Shown in pieces: positions 1-7,894 of a DNA stretch of 64,000 bases. Position numbers and translations under genes: made by a program. Under the pieces are notes generated by a model, which saw nothing but the letters and a program-made list of their open reading frames with translations, was not told where the DNA came from and did no database searches. Position 1 is the stretch's first letter. Each line of letters opens with the position of its first letter. The stretch is from SXRF01 sp039808985 (GTDB lineage: Bacteria > Pseudomonadota > Alphaproteobacteria > Rickettsiales > SXRF01), in NCBI GenBank assembly GCA_039808985.1, contig JBDHUC010000002.1, positions 1 through 64,000 on the forward strand, read 5' to 3'.

Positions 1-739
1 GCGATTTTGGCGGGTGCTTGGCGAAGAACCAATCCTTAAGCATAGACTCAACCAAAGCAGTATCCGCCTTTCCTGCAAGTGCCAGCGCGCCGCCGAAATC
101 ACAGTCCCTACCGGTATTTTTATACGCCCATTCATTGAGCAGCACATTCCCCGTCCCGGTATCGAATGCCAGTATATCCAGCGCCATAAGTTCGCTGGCG
201 GTTTCTTCCGAACGCCCTATCCATGTGACATTGGCGATACCGCCCAGATTCAATATCGCAACCGGAAGGTCCATATGCCTGGCAAGCGCCGCATGATACA
301 GCGGAACCAGCGGCGCACCCTGCCCTCCTGCTGCTATGTCGCGGCGGCGGAAATCGCACACCACATCAATGCGGGTTTTTTCGGCAAGTAACGCCCCGTC
401 ACCTATCTGCCATGTCAGATGTTCATCAGGGCGGTGCGAAACTGTCTGCCCATGAAAACCGATAACTTCAATATCCTTAAAGCTCAGGTTTGCCTGTTCG
501 AGGAGTTTTTTTACCACCTCGGCATGTTTGAGCGTATTATTATGCTCGGCAAGCAGCATATCGCCACGGCCATGCACCGCCTCACGCAGGGCTATCTTTT
601 CGTTTTCGCTGTAATGCACGGTAATTGATGCGCCGAATTCAAGGATATGCTCGCCGTCAGTGCGGATTAGCGCTGCATCTATGCCATCAAGCGAGGTGCC
701 ACTCATTAACCCAAGCGACCATTTAGGACTTGAATTCAT
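1..739 (-). CDS. anmK: anhydro-N-acetylmuramic acid kinase, 3' end missing
   Basis: AnmK phosphorylates and opens 1,6-anhydro-N-acetylmuramic acid in cytoplasmic murein recycling. The reading frame starts at the ATG at 737-739 and stays open to the window edge, giving about 246 of the roughly 370 residues usual for the family, so the C-terminal third lies outside. The N-terminus carries the diagnostic SLGLMSGTSLDGIDAA motif. Further on, GFHGQTVSHRP, LNLGGIANVT and FDIGTGN-like (LDIGTGNVL) segments match the sugar kinase/actin-like fold. It is divergent from tyrS with 67 bp between the starts, a common alphaproteobacterial neighbourhood. Identification is confident; only the truncation by the window is certain to be artificial. 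Confidence 0.93.
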   Translation of the reverse strand, partial: MNSSPKWSLGLMSGTSLDGIDAALIRTDGEHILEFGASITVHYSENEKIALREAVHGRGDMLLAEHNNTLKHAEVVKKLLEQANLSFKDIEVIGFHGQTVSHRPDEHLTWQIGDGALLAEKTRIDVVCDFRRRDIAAGGQGAPLVPLYHAALARHMDLPVAILNLGGIANVTWIGRSEETASELMALDILAFDTGTGNVLLNEWAYKNTGRDCDFGGALALAGKADTALVESMLKDWFFAKHPPKS

Positions 740-806
740 TAGTTTTCTCCAGTTATTATGGTTAATATTATAATTCGAATGTAATTAACAAATTGATAAT
801 ATCGCC

Positions 807-2228
807 ATGGCCAAAACAGAAACCGCTAAGTTTAATTCAGAATTCATGCAGGTAATGCAATCAAGGGGCTTCATCCACCAATGTACGGATGCGGCAAATC
901 TTGATAAAAGCATGAAAAATAATAAGGTAATGGCCTATATCGGGTTTGACGCAACTGCGCCCAGCCTGCATGTAGGAAGCCTGGTGCAGATAATGATACT
1001 GCGCTGGCTACAAAAAACCGGGCATAAGCCGATAGTTCTGCTGGGCGGTGGCACCAGCCGGGTTGGCGATCCATCGGGCAAGGACGAAGCGCGCAAAATG
1101 CTATCGGACGCCGATATTACAAAAAACACTGAATCCATCCAGAAACTTCTTGAGCAGTTCATAACTTTTGGTTCCGATACTAACGATGCAATTCTGGTGA
1201 ATAATGCCCTATGGCTGGAAAAGCTTAATTACATTGATTTCCTGCGTGAATACGGCAAGTTTTTTTCGGTAAACCGGATGCTCACCCAGGAAAGCGTGAA
1301 GCTGCGCCTTGAGCGCGAGCAGAATTTAAGCTTCCTCGAATTCAACTATATGATATTGCAGGCCTATGATTTCGTTGAGCTTAACAACCGTTACGGCTGC
1401 ACATTGCAGATCGGAGGTTCGGACCAGTGGGGAAATATCATAATGGGTATCGACCTGTCGCGGCGCATTGATTCGGCAACCCGTTTCCAACCGCTTACCA
1501 TCGAGCAGAATGACAAGAAGATTCTAAAGGTCCTGGAAGTTCAGCCAATGATAAAATCCACCCGCACCGACCCTGAGGATTATACTCAGGCGGCCTTCAT
1601 GAATTTCATGAATGATGGCGATAATAAAAATTTATATGGGCTTACAACCCCGCTTCTTTCGACCAGTTCCGGCGCGAAGATGGGTAAATCGGCATCCGGC
1701 GCGGTATGGCTTAACAAGGATATGCTTAGCCCATATGATTACTGGCAATACTGGCGCAATGTTGAAGATGCCGATGTTGGCCGTTTCCTGCGCCTGTTCA
1801 CCGAGCTGCCGCTAAAGGAAATAGAGAAGCTGGAAGCCCTTAAAGGCGCTGATATTAACGAAGCAAAAAAAATCCTCGCTAATGAAGCAACAAAGATCTG
1901 CCATGGCGAACGCGCTGCAAAGCAAGCCGCAGATACAGCAAAGAAAACCTTTGAACAGGGTAAGATAGGCACTGACATCCCGGTTTATTCATTAAGCTCC
2001 CAGGACCTGGGAAAAGGAATCGCGGCTTATGAGCTTATACGGCTTTCCGGCCTGGCATCTTCCGGGGGCGAAGCCAAACGCCTGATACGCGGCGGTGGGG
2101 CAAAGGTGAATGACCAGAAGATCGAGGATGAGAATATGTCGATAACCCCGGCCTATTTCAAAAATGAGGGTTCGCTTAAGCTTTCATCGGGCAAGAAAAA
2201 GCACATGCTGGTTAAATTAAAGAACTGA
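807..2228 (+). CDS. tyrS: tyrosyl-tRNA synthetase
   Basis: Class I aminoacyl-tRNA synthetase that charges tRNA-Tyr. It is 473 residues, slightly longer than the usual 400-430. The HIGH-type motif appears near residue 55 (PSLHVGSL), the KMSKS-type loop as KMGKS near residue 295, and an S4 RNA-binding domain closes the protein (GEAKRLIRGGGAKVND, after about residue 410). The start is the first ATG after the divergent anmK promoter region; no strong ribosome binding site is visible. It appears monocistronic, since the next gene lies 105 bp away and has its own strong Shine-Dalgarno sequence. Confidence 0.97.
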   Translation: MAKTETAKFNSEFMQVMQSRGFIHQCTDAANLDKSMKNNKVMAYIGFDATAPSLHVGSLVQIMILRWLQKTGHKPIVLLGGGTSRVGDPSGKDEARKMLSDADITKNTESIQKLLEQFITFGSDTNDAILVNNALWLEKLNYIDFLREYGKFFSVNRMLTQESVKLRLEREQNLSFLEFNYMILQAYDFVELNNRYGCTLQIGGSDQWGNIIMGIDLSRRIDSATRFQPLTIEQNDKKILKVLEVQPMIKSTRTDPEDYTQAAFMNFMNDGDNKNLYGLTTPLLSTSSGAKMGKSASGAVWLNKDMLSPYDYWQYWRNVEDADVGRFLRLFTELPLKEIEKLEALKGADINEAKKILANEATKICHGERAAKQAADTAKKTFEQGKIGTDIPVYSLSSQDLGKGIAAYELIRLSGLASSGGEAKRLIRGGGAKVNDQKIEDENMSITPAYFKNEGSLKLSSGKKKHMLVKLKN

Positions 2229-2333
2229 TATACATAGCAATTTATTAATTGTTAATTGTCATTAAACCGTAACTTTACTTAGGAATTGTTCTTTAATAGC
2301 TTATTAGCAGTGATTTAAAAAATTGGAGGATTT

Positions 2334-2780
2334 ATGGCTGAAAATAAAAATACAGTTAATAATGAAAAAGAAGAATTGGCTTCTCAAATAAGGAAGATGC
2401 TAAGTATTATAGTTGATTCCAATGTATATCAACCAGTCGAATATAGCCAAGATGGTTCGATATCTTTGTATATAAATAATTCATCTAAAGCTGCTAATGG
2501 ACTTCGTGGCTCTGGTCTTAATTATGGGCCTTCAAGTTCTAAAGATTATCCTGATCATATAGAAGTTATTATACCAGCTAATGTCACAGGAATACAAAAA
2601 ACATTTAAAGCAATGGAAAATGCTATTATTAAGCGTGCTACACTTGATATTGAAGAAGGCGTTTCGGCTCTCCCAGAAGATAGGCAAGCTGAATTCAAAA
2701 AGCGTGTTTTAACAGCAATTGCTCAAGAGATTGGCGTAGATTCTCCGAATACAGGAAAAGCCGTTTCTTCACGGGGATAA
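2334..2780 (+). CDS. hypothetical protein, 148 aa
   Basis: Small soluble protein with no family I recognise. A strong GGAGG site lies seven bases before the ATG, which fixes the start. The sequence is rich in Asn, Ser, Lys and Ile and lower in G+C than the flanking housekeeping genes. It has no signal peptide or membrane segment. A predicted helical N-terminus (residues 10-30) is followed by a Gly/Ser-rich middle and a helical C-terminal half. It resembles in style, but not clearly in sequence, other small orphan proteins of this window (15212-15836, 43841-44356), which suggests lineage-specific genes. Function unknown. Confidence 0.7.
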   Translation: MAENKNTVNNEKEELASQIRKMLSIIVDSNVYQPVEYSQDGSISLYINNSSKAANGLRGSGLNYGPSSSKDYPDHIEVIIPANVTGIQKTFKAMENAIIKRATLDIEEGVSALPEDRQAEFKKRVLTAIAQEIGVDSPNTGKAVSSRG

Positions 2781-2801
2781 TCAAAAGTCTAATGGTAAAG
2801 C

Positions 2802-3233
2802 TTAAATAGATTTGCCAATCTTAACGCAGTAGCTGTAATAGCCGAGCTTTCCCAGTATCACCAGCGGCAGGACTATCTTTGCGCGTTTGCCCAGGAACGC
2901 CGCGATAAGCGGCAGGAAGTTCAAAAGCACTATCCATGTGAATGGCAAAAGCATCATAAAAAAGCGCGAAAATATGCGGGATGCCTTATTGTATTTCTCA
3001 AGGCTTAGATGCTTATGCCCACTTTTAAAATAAAGATTTTTTATAATCAGGCCAAGAACAAAGCAAAAAGTCGCGCCAATCGCCGAGCCTATAACGGCAA
3101 GCAATACCGCAAGCCGCATATCATAATTACCGAATCCCAGCATCGCGAAGAAGGTAGGTTCATGTCCGAAAGGTATAATGCTGGAAACATAGGCAGATTC
3201 TATAAGGACATCAAGATAGTAATTCATAAACAC
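2802..3233 (-). CDS. small DedA/YqaA-like membrane protein
   Basis: Integral membrane protein of 143 residues. Hydrophobic stretches lie near residues 10-25, 38-66 and 90-130, with a basic loop (KSGHKHLSLEKYNKASRIF) between them. The Gly/Ala-rich second segment followed by a hydrophilic loop resembles the SNARE-associated/DedA (YqaA) superfamily, whose members act in membrane homeostasis and lipid scrambling. The match is by pattern only. It lies just downstream of ispA on the same strand with a 21 bp gap, so co-transcription is likely. The start could be the ATG at 3233 or an ATG two codons later. Confidence 0.6.
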   Translation of the reverse strand: MFMNYYLDVLIESAYVSSIIPFGHEPTFFAMLGFGNYDMRLAVLLAVIGSAIGATFCFVLGLIIKNLYFKSGHKHLSLEKYNKASRIFSRFFMMLLPFTWIVLLNFLPLIAAFLGKRAKIVLPLVILGKLGYYSYCVKIGKSI

Positions 3234-3254
3234 CCCTTTTTAGAAAGACTGCCC

Positions 3255-4220
3255 CTAGGACTTGCGCGAAATAACAAACTCAGCAAGGTCGCGGAGGTTA
3301 TCGGCCTTTTTGTCAAACACATCAAGATATGAAATAGCCTGCCGGACCAGTATCTGTGCATGTTCGCGCGCACGTTCAACCCCCATGCTCGAAACCAGCG
3401 TTGCCTTGCCAGCTATTTTATCTTTGCGCACGCCCTTGCCTGTCTGGGTGCGGGTTCCTTCGACATCAAGCAGGTCATCGGTAATCTGGAAAGCAAGCCC
3501 CATATCATGCGCATAGGCACGCATGAGCTTACGCATCATACCAGGCGCTTTGCCAAGTATTGCCCCGGCTTCGCAGGAAACAGCGAACAATTCCCCGGTT
3601 TTCAAACGTTGCAGCCTGATAATTTCATCTACCGATAGTTGCTTATTTTCTGATTGCAGGTCCATCATCTGGCCACCAACCATTCCCCAACTGCCGGAAG
3701 CCTGTGCCAGCGCTGCTATTAATTCGCAACGCACCGCCGGGTCAGCATGGGTTTTCTGGCTGGCAAGAATCTGGAATGCATAGGTAAGCAAACCATCACC
3801 GGCCAATATCGCCGCTGCTTCACCAAAAACCTTGTGTGATGTAGGCTTGCCACGGCGCAGGTCGTCATTATCCATGGCTGGCAAATCATCATGCATAAGC
3901 GAATAGGTATGTATAAACTCAATTGCCGCCGCAGTTTCCAGCGCCGAATCCATGCTCACACCAAACAAGCCGCTGGCACTGACCGTAAGGAACGGGCGAA
4001 GACGCTTTCCGCCGCCCAGCGCGCTGTAACGCATAGCCTCAACTATGGTATCTTCCTTTACTACGCGTGAATCAGGCGAGGTAGCCGCCTGAGAATTTAT
4101 TGCAACCACAGTTGTATTGTCAGTTTCAGGAACGCGGAGCAATTCATCCATACGCACGGTTAAGGATTTTGCGACAAAGCCTATTGCATCCTGTAGATTA
4201 TCAGGGAGTTTTATAACCAT
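3255..4220 (-). CDS. ispA: farnesyl/geranylgeranyl diphosphate synthase
   Basis: Trans-isoprenyl diphosphate synthase that condenses isopentenyl diphosphate with allylic diphosphates to give the C15/C20 precursor of quinones and undecaprenyl phosphate. The first aspartate-rich motif is present (MHDDLPAMDNDDLRRG), as is the second (ITDDLLDVEG). GGGKRLRP near residue 90 binds isopentenyl diphosphate. At 321 residues it has an N-terminal extension of about 25 residues compared with E. coli IspA. It sits directly downstream of xseB (11 bp gap), the classic xseB-ispA order that often continues to dxs; no dxs follows here. Chain-length specificity cannot be read with confidence. Confidence 0.93.
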   Translation of the reverse strand: MVIKLPDNLQDAIGFVAKSLTVRMDELLRVPETDNTTVVAINSQAATSPDSRVVKEDTIVEAMRYSALGGGKRLRPFLTVSASGLFGVSMDSALETAAAIEFIHTYSLMHDDLPAMDNDDLRRGKPTSHKVFGEAAAILAGDGLLTYAFQILASQKTHADPAVRCELIAALAQASGSWGMVGGQMMDLQSENKQLSVDEIIRLQRLKTGELFAVSCEAGAILGKAPGMMRKLMRAYAHDMGLAFQITDDLLDVEGTRTQTGKGVRKDKIAGKATLVSSMGVERAREHAQILVRQAISYLDVFDKKADNLRDLAEFVISRKS

Positions 4221-4231
4221 TGGGGTCCACT

Positions 4232-4483
4232 CTATACGTTATCGAAAGGTTGGGTTGTTACGCTGCCATCTTTGGCCTGGAGGATAGTTTCCACTTTAAG
4301 GCGTGCGCTTTCCAGTTTTTTCTGGCAGAATTCCTTAAGCTCAGTGCCACGAACATAATCGGCGATGGATGATTCAAGATCCCCGGTTCCGCCTTCAAGC
4401 TTACGAACGATAGCTTCCAGCTCTTTAAGCGCTGCTTCAAAAGGAATTTCGGCTTGATTTTCTGGTGATGATGGTTTTGTCAT
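4232..4483 (-). CDS. xseB: exodeoxyribonuclease VII small subunit
   Basis: Small subunit of exonuclease VII, which degrades single-stranded DNA from both ends together with XseA. The 83-residue length and the helical pattern IPFEAALKELEAIVRKLE followed by GTGDLESSIADYVRG match the XseB family closely. It is the first gene of an xseB-ispA-(DedA-like) run on the minus strand. The large subunit gene xseA is not in this window. Confidence 0.95.
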   Translation of the reverse strand: MTKPSSPENQAEIPFEAALKELEAIVRKLEGGTGDLESSIADYVRGTELKEFCQKKLESARLKVETILQAKDGSVTTQPFDNV

Positions 4484-4532
4484 AGGGCGGGAGTGTATCT
4501 AAAATAGGCAATTGTTGCAACAGGAAATCAAA

Positions 4533-5927
4533 TCAGGATTTTAGGGCTTTAACTAAAGCCTCAGTCACTTTCTTTGCATCACCAAACAACATCATGGTAT
4601 TATCCTGGTAGAATAATTCATTTTCAATGCCAGCATAGCCAGCCGCCATGCCGCGCTTTACAAAGATAACGGTTTTTGCCGCGCCGACATCAAGAACCGG
4701 CATACCAAAGATCGGGCTGCTCGGATTATTTTTGGCGGCAGGGTTGGTCACGTCATTTGCGCCAATAACATACGCAACATCAGTAGTCGCAAAATCATTA
4801 TTTATCTCTTCCAGCTCAGCAACGCTGTCATACGGCACATTGGCCTCGGCAAGCAGCACATTCATATGTCCCGGCATCCGCCCGGCAACCGGGTGGATCG
4901 CATAGCGCACTTTTATGCCTTCTTTTTCCAGTTCCTCCGCCATTTCGCGCACGGCATGCTGAGCCTGGGCAACAGCCATACCATAACCAGGGACTATTAT
5001 AACAGAACCGGCATTTTTAAGCAGGAATGCCGCATCTTCAGCGCTGCCTGCTTTTACCGGACGCTGCTCTTTCGCCTCTCCCTGCGCCATGGCTTCGGAA
5101 GGTTGCCCGAACCCGCCAAATATCACATTTATAATGGAGCGATTCATGGCCTTGCACATAATATATGACAGTATAGCGCCGCTGGCGCCAACCAGCGCGC
5201 CAGTAATTATAAGCAGAGGATTACCAAGAGTGAAGCCAATGCCAGATGCCGCCCAGCCGGAATATGAATTAAGCATGGAAACCACAACCGGCATATCCGC
5301 CCCGCCAATCGGCACGATAAGCAACACACCAAGAGCAAAGGAAAGCAGCACCATTAAGACAAACAGGAATTTCGATTCGCTGAAACAAAACAGCAGCAGC
5401 AACAGGATAAGCGACAGGCCAAGCAGGGCGTTCACCATATTCTGCCCAGCGAAACGCAAGGGCTTGCCGGATAATATACCCTGTAATTTTGCAAAAGCTA
5501 TTATTGAGCCGGTAAATGTTATAGCGCCAATAACAGCCCCCAGGCTCATTTCCAACAAGCTTCCGGCATGGATGCTGCCACTATTGCCTATACCGTAGCT
5601 TTCCGGCGCCCATAATGCAGCCGAAGCAATAAGAACCGCCGCCAGGCCAACCAGTGAGTGAAAGGCGGCAACCAGTTGCGGCATAGCTGTCATAGCTATT
5701 TTTCTGGCAATCACTGTGCCGAATATTCCACCGATCATTATGCCAAATAATATCATGGCATAATTTTCAATAGCAGGCATACAAAGCGTTGTTACAATAG
5801 CAATCGCCATACCCGCTATGCCAAGGATGTTGCCACGGCGAGCGCTGGCCGGTGATGAAAGGCCTTTAAGCGCCAGTATGAATAATACAGAAGCGACTAA
5901 ATATAATAAGGCGGAAACGTCATTCAT
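4533..5927 (-). CDS. pntB: NAD(P) transhydrogenase subunit beta
   Basis: Membrane subunit of the proton-translocating transhydrogenase, which uses the proton gradient to reduce NADP+ with NADH. It is 464 residues with about nine N-terminal membrane segments (residues 1-260) and a C-terminal NADP(H)-binding domain III. Landmarks of that domain are VPGYGMAVAQAQ, HPVAGRMPGHMNVLLAEA and VIGANDVTNPAAK. The protein is complete and looks functional. The alpha subunit genes (pntA or pntAA/pntAB), normally immediately upstream, are absent: the 190 bp upstream lead to a small divergent ORF and a genomic island. Whether pntA lies elsewhere cannot be seen. Confidence 0.96.
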   Translation of the reverse strand: MNDVSALLYLVASVLFILALKGLSSPASARRGNILGIAGMAIAIVTTLCMPAIENYAMILFGIMIGGIFGTVIARKIAMTAMPQLVAAFHSLVGLAAVLIASAALWAPESYGIGNSGSIHAGSLLEMSLGAVIGAITFTGSIIAFAKLQGILSGKPLRFAGQNMVNALLGLSLILLLLLFCFSESKFLFVLMVLLSFALGVLLIVPIGGADMPVVVSMLNSYSGWAASGIGFTLGNPLLIITGALVGASGAILSYIMCKAMNRSIINVIFGGFGQPSEAMAQGEAKEQRPVKAGSAEDAAFLLKNAGSVIIVPGYGMAVAQAQHAVREMAEELEKEGIKVRYAIHPVAGRMPGHMNVLLAEANVPYDSVAELEEINNDFATTDVAYVIGANDVTNPAAKNNPSSPIFGMPVLDVGAAKTVIFVKRGMAAGYAGIENELFYQDNTMMLFGDAKKVTEALVKALKS

Positions 5928-6117
5928 GGAAAAATCGTCATAAATTTAGAAGTTGTAAACTGCCAGAATGATTACACTATTTTTGCAGTATGTTGCAAGG
6001 ATTTTAGATTAAGTCGCCGCATAAAAAAATCTTGGGCTTTCTTATGAAATCATTGTGCTTGTTTTTTTAATTTGTTATAGTTTAGCCTTACGCTGCCTGA
6101 TTAGTTAAGGAATAACT

Positions 6118-6345
6118 TTGGAATATTTAGCCGCAAGTGAATCAATCTCCGCCCGCGTTGAAGCAATGCGCGGAATGCTTGCGAGCAGGCGGGAAAGCGC
6201 AGAAAACAGGTTTGATAAGTTCGCAGCAAAATCAACAAATATGGGAGATATATCACTCCCATCAGGTTCGCTCCGGGCAATGCTTGATAAGGTAAAGATA
6301 GCAGCGAGAGAAAATACGATTTCACATGCTGCGGGGGCAAACTGA
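6118..6345 (+). CDS. possible small protein, 75 aa
   Basis: Weakly supported ORF with a TTG start preceded by AAGGA at a good distance. The translation is hydrophilic, Ala/Ser/Arg-rich and predicted helical, which is more protein-like than the overlapping minus-strand frame. A strong palindromic terminator follows 60 bp later (6408-6443), which favours a transcribed unit here. No family is recognised. Confidence 0.35.
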   Translation: MEYLAASESISARVEAMRGMLASRRESAENRFDKFAAKSTNMGDISLPSGSLRAMLDKVKIAARENTISHAAGAN

Positions 6346-6407
6346 ATCATCACGATCTGCTGATAGCTTGTTGCCGGTCGACTCCTACGGGCAATCCCCA
6401 GAAACAC

Positions 6408-6443
6408 AAAAAGGAAATAAGGCCTATACCCTATTTCCTTTTT
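6408..6443 (+). terminator. strong stem-loop terminator
   Basis: Inverted repeat with a 12 bp continuous stem plus two further G-C pairs after one mismatch. The left arm begins AAAAAGGAAAT and the right arm ends ATTTCCTTTTT, around a six-base loop. The A/T ends make it usable in both directions. It lies between the small ORF at 6118 and the left attachment repeat of the tRNA-Asn island, where it would insulate the island. Confidence 0.8.
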
Positions 6444-6452
6444 GCGACTCGA

Positions 6453-6486
6453 TGGGCGATCAGGAAAATGGCTCGCGACCTGGATT
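6453..6486 (+). repeat. left attachment-site repeat of tRNA-Asn island
   Basis: This stretch matches 9301-9335, the 3' end and immediate downstream flank of tRNA-Asn, except for one substitution and one missing base. The shared core is TGGGCGATCAGGAAA followed by the complement of the tRNA 3' end. It has no tRNA function of its own because the rest of the tRNA is missing. It is the expected remnant after site-specific integration into a tRNA gene. Confidence 0.85.
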
Positions 6487-6543
6487 ATTGTTATCAACAT
6501 ATATCACTGTATTTGAAAGAAATTACTTATTGCATATTCTAAC

Positions 6544-6566
6544 TATGCCCCCGTTTATGCCCCCAC
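6544..6566 (+). repeat. TATGCCCC pair, candidate integrase arm sites (left)
   Basis: Two copies of TATGCCCCC separated by a few bases, about 60 bp inside the left attachment repeat. A matching pair in the same orientation lies near the right end at 9171-9192. Short direct repeats at this distance from the core are what arm-type binding sites of a P4-type integrase look like. The function is inferred. Confidence 0.45.
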
Positions 6567-6688
6567 ACATTTAGAGCAGCCTAAGAATATTTCATATACT
6601 TCTGATTTTCCCGACAGTTAAATGATGCCAGCCGGAGGAATACACGAATCTACCTTTCTCCGTTCAAGAGTTCGTTGGGAGTTATAGA

Positions 6689-7021
6689 ATGACCAAAGAA
6701 GATATTTTTACGGAAGAATGCACCGCTATATTCCAAGAAAAGAAACAAAGGGAGAGTTTAGACCCAGGATATAGTAGTTTTAAGAAGTTTTTTGACTCTA
6801 TGCATGCTTTCTTTATTTTCTTGGGTTTTGCCGCATTGATAGCAACATTTTTTACTGAAGTAACTGTAGTCCAAGCTACTTGTTTTTTTATCATCGCCCA
6901 TGTGATTTCCGTGCGTCAAATGGCAACGAATGAACTTCTAGCCGAGATAGCTATAGATACAGCCCATACAAGGGCATATATAGCCACGGTGATACGATCT
7001 TCACAGGAAAACCAAAAATGA
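6689..7021 (+). CDS. small two-helix membrane protein of island
   Basis: 110-residue protein with a hydrophilic, charged N-terminus (residues 1-35), two adjacent hydrophobic segments (about 38-55 and 60-76) and a helical cytoplasmic-like C-terminus. No family is recognised. Its stop overlaps the start of the downstream lipoprotein gene (ATGA), so the two are translationally coupled and may act together at the membrane. It belongs to the tRNA-Asn island cargo. An immunity, exclusion or toxin-antitoxin role is possible but nothing in the sequence proves it. Confidence 0.65.
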   Translation: MTKEDIFTEECTAIFQEKKQRESLDPGYSSFKKFFDSMHAFFIFLGFAALIATFFTEVTVVQATCFFIIAHVISVRQMATNELLAEIAIDTAHTRAYIATVIRSSQENQK

Positions 7022-7335
7022 AACCTTATATATTACCTATATGCACCATAGCTCTTATTTTAGCTGGTTGCACCTCTCAAAAGCCTGAATATAGATGGGT
7101 TAAATCAAGCAATAAAAGCCAGGAAAAAGATCACGCCACTGCTGATAGCATTTGCATAGCAGAGACTTACCGGGCTGCCCCAGATTCAGCATTATCTGAC
7201 TGCATCGCATTGAATAGCAACATTGCTCGAAACCTTTGCTTAGGAGACCAAGAATCAAAAGCGGAATCTTTAAGAGAACGAATTTATGATGGGTGTATGC
7301 TTGGCAAAGGCTGGGAAAAGCAAGCTATCCGATAA
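7018..7335 (+). CDS. small lipoprotein of island
   Basis: 105-residue predicted lipoprotein. A short basic start is followed by a hydrophobic stretch and the lipobox ILAGC, with the lipidated Cys at about residue 18. The mature part is hydrophilic and has several Cys residues (in the segments DSICIAET, LSDCIALN, RNLCLGDQ and YDGCMLGK), which suggests disulfide bonds in the periplasm. It overlaps the upstream membrane-protein gene by four bases. No family is recognised. Confidence 0.68.
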   Translation: MKPYILPICTIALILAGCTSQKPEYRWVKSSNKSQEKDHATADSICIAETYRAAPDSALSDCIALNSNIARNLCLGDQESKAESLRERIYDGCMLGKGWEKQAIR

Positions 7336-7624
7336 ACCACATGATTGACCATGCTTTTATATAAAAAGTTTCAATCATTTAAATAATGTAATTAGACGCA
7401 TTTTTTAATTATAATAATTCATAATACTTCATTTCGGGTTGATTGTATGCAGGGGTAGGATGTCGCCTAGCCCTCTTTGGATTCATGATGAATGGGTATT
7501 GATAACAAAACTCATTCCGAAAAAATTTATTAAATTTAATACGTTATATCCAAGGGATCATTTTTATAAAAATATTTTGATAGATAGAAAAATTTAAAAA
7601 AAATTATAAACAATATTATTTTAT
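7336..7624. other. AT-rich intergenic stretch, no gene seen
   Basis: Very AT-rich 289 bp between convergent island genes, with long A and T runs (for example around 7585-7620). I see no convincing ORF, RNA or repeat. The convergent layout means it probably contains terminators, but no clean stem with a T tract stands out. Confidence 0.5.
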
Positions 7625-7894
7625 CTAATTGTTCCCCTTATTGATGTTAGTAATCATATCAATGGGAAATACCCACAAGTCATCTTCTGTATTGCTATGC
7701 CTCATCACACTATTCCACATAGAATAGTAATCCTGTATGTATGCTGAATCATCAGGAGCTAGCTTGCACATTATATCCGCACTTGGGTCATTTGATTCCA
7801 ATAGATATTTCTTTACTTCTATAACATGTGCAGGAAACCCCATTTTCATTGCTGCCTTACTTTCATTATGCTGTGTGCTTTTTAAAGTTCCCAT
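7625..7894 (-). CDS. hypothetical island protein, 89 aa
   Basis: Small acidic, soluble protein of unknown family. It starts inside the last codons of the integrase gene (29 bp overlap, different frame), so it would be co-transcribed with the integrase. Its position directly after int is where some islands keep an excisionase or small regulator, but no helix-turn-helix is obvious. Trp, Met and Asp are frequent in the C-terminal half. Confidence 0.5.
   Translation of the reverse strand: MGTLKSTQHNESKAAMKMGFPAHVIEVKKYLLESNDPSADIMCKLAPDDSAYIQDYYSMWNSVMRHSNTEDDLWVFPIDMITNINKGNN

Noticed and set aside
6105..6500. 131-residue minus-strand open frame next to the tRNA-Asn island
   Set aside because: It runs through the strong terminator and the attachment repeat, has no ribosome binding site, and reads less like a protein than the plus-strand frame at 6118.
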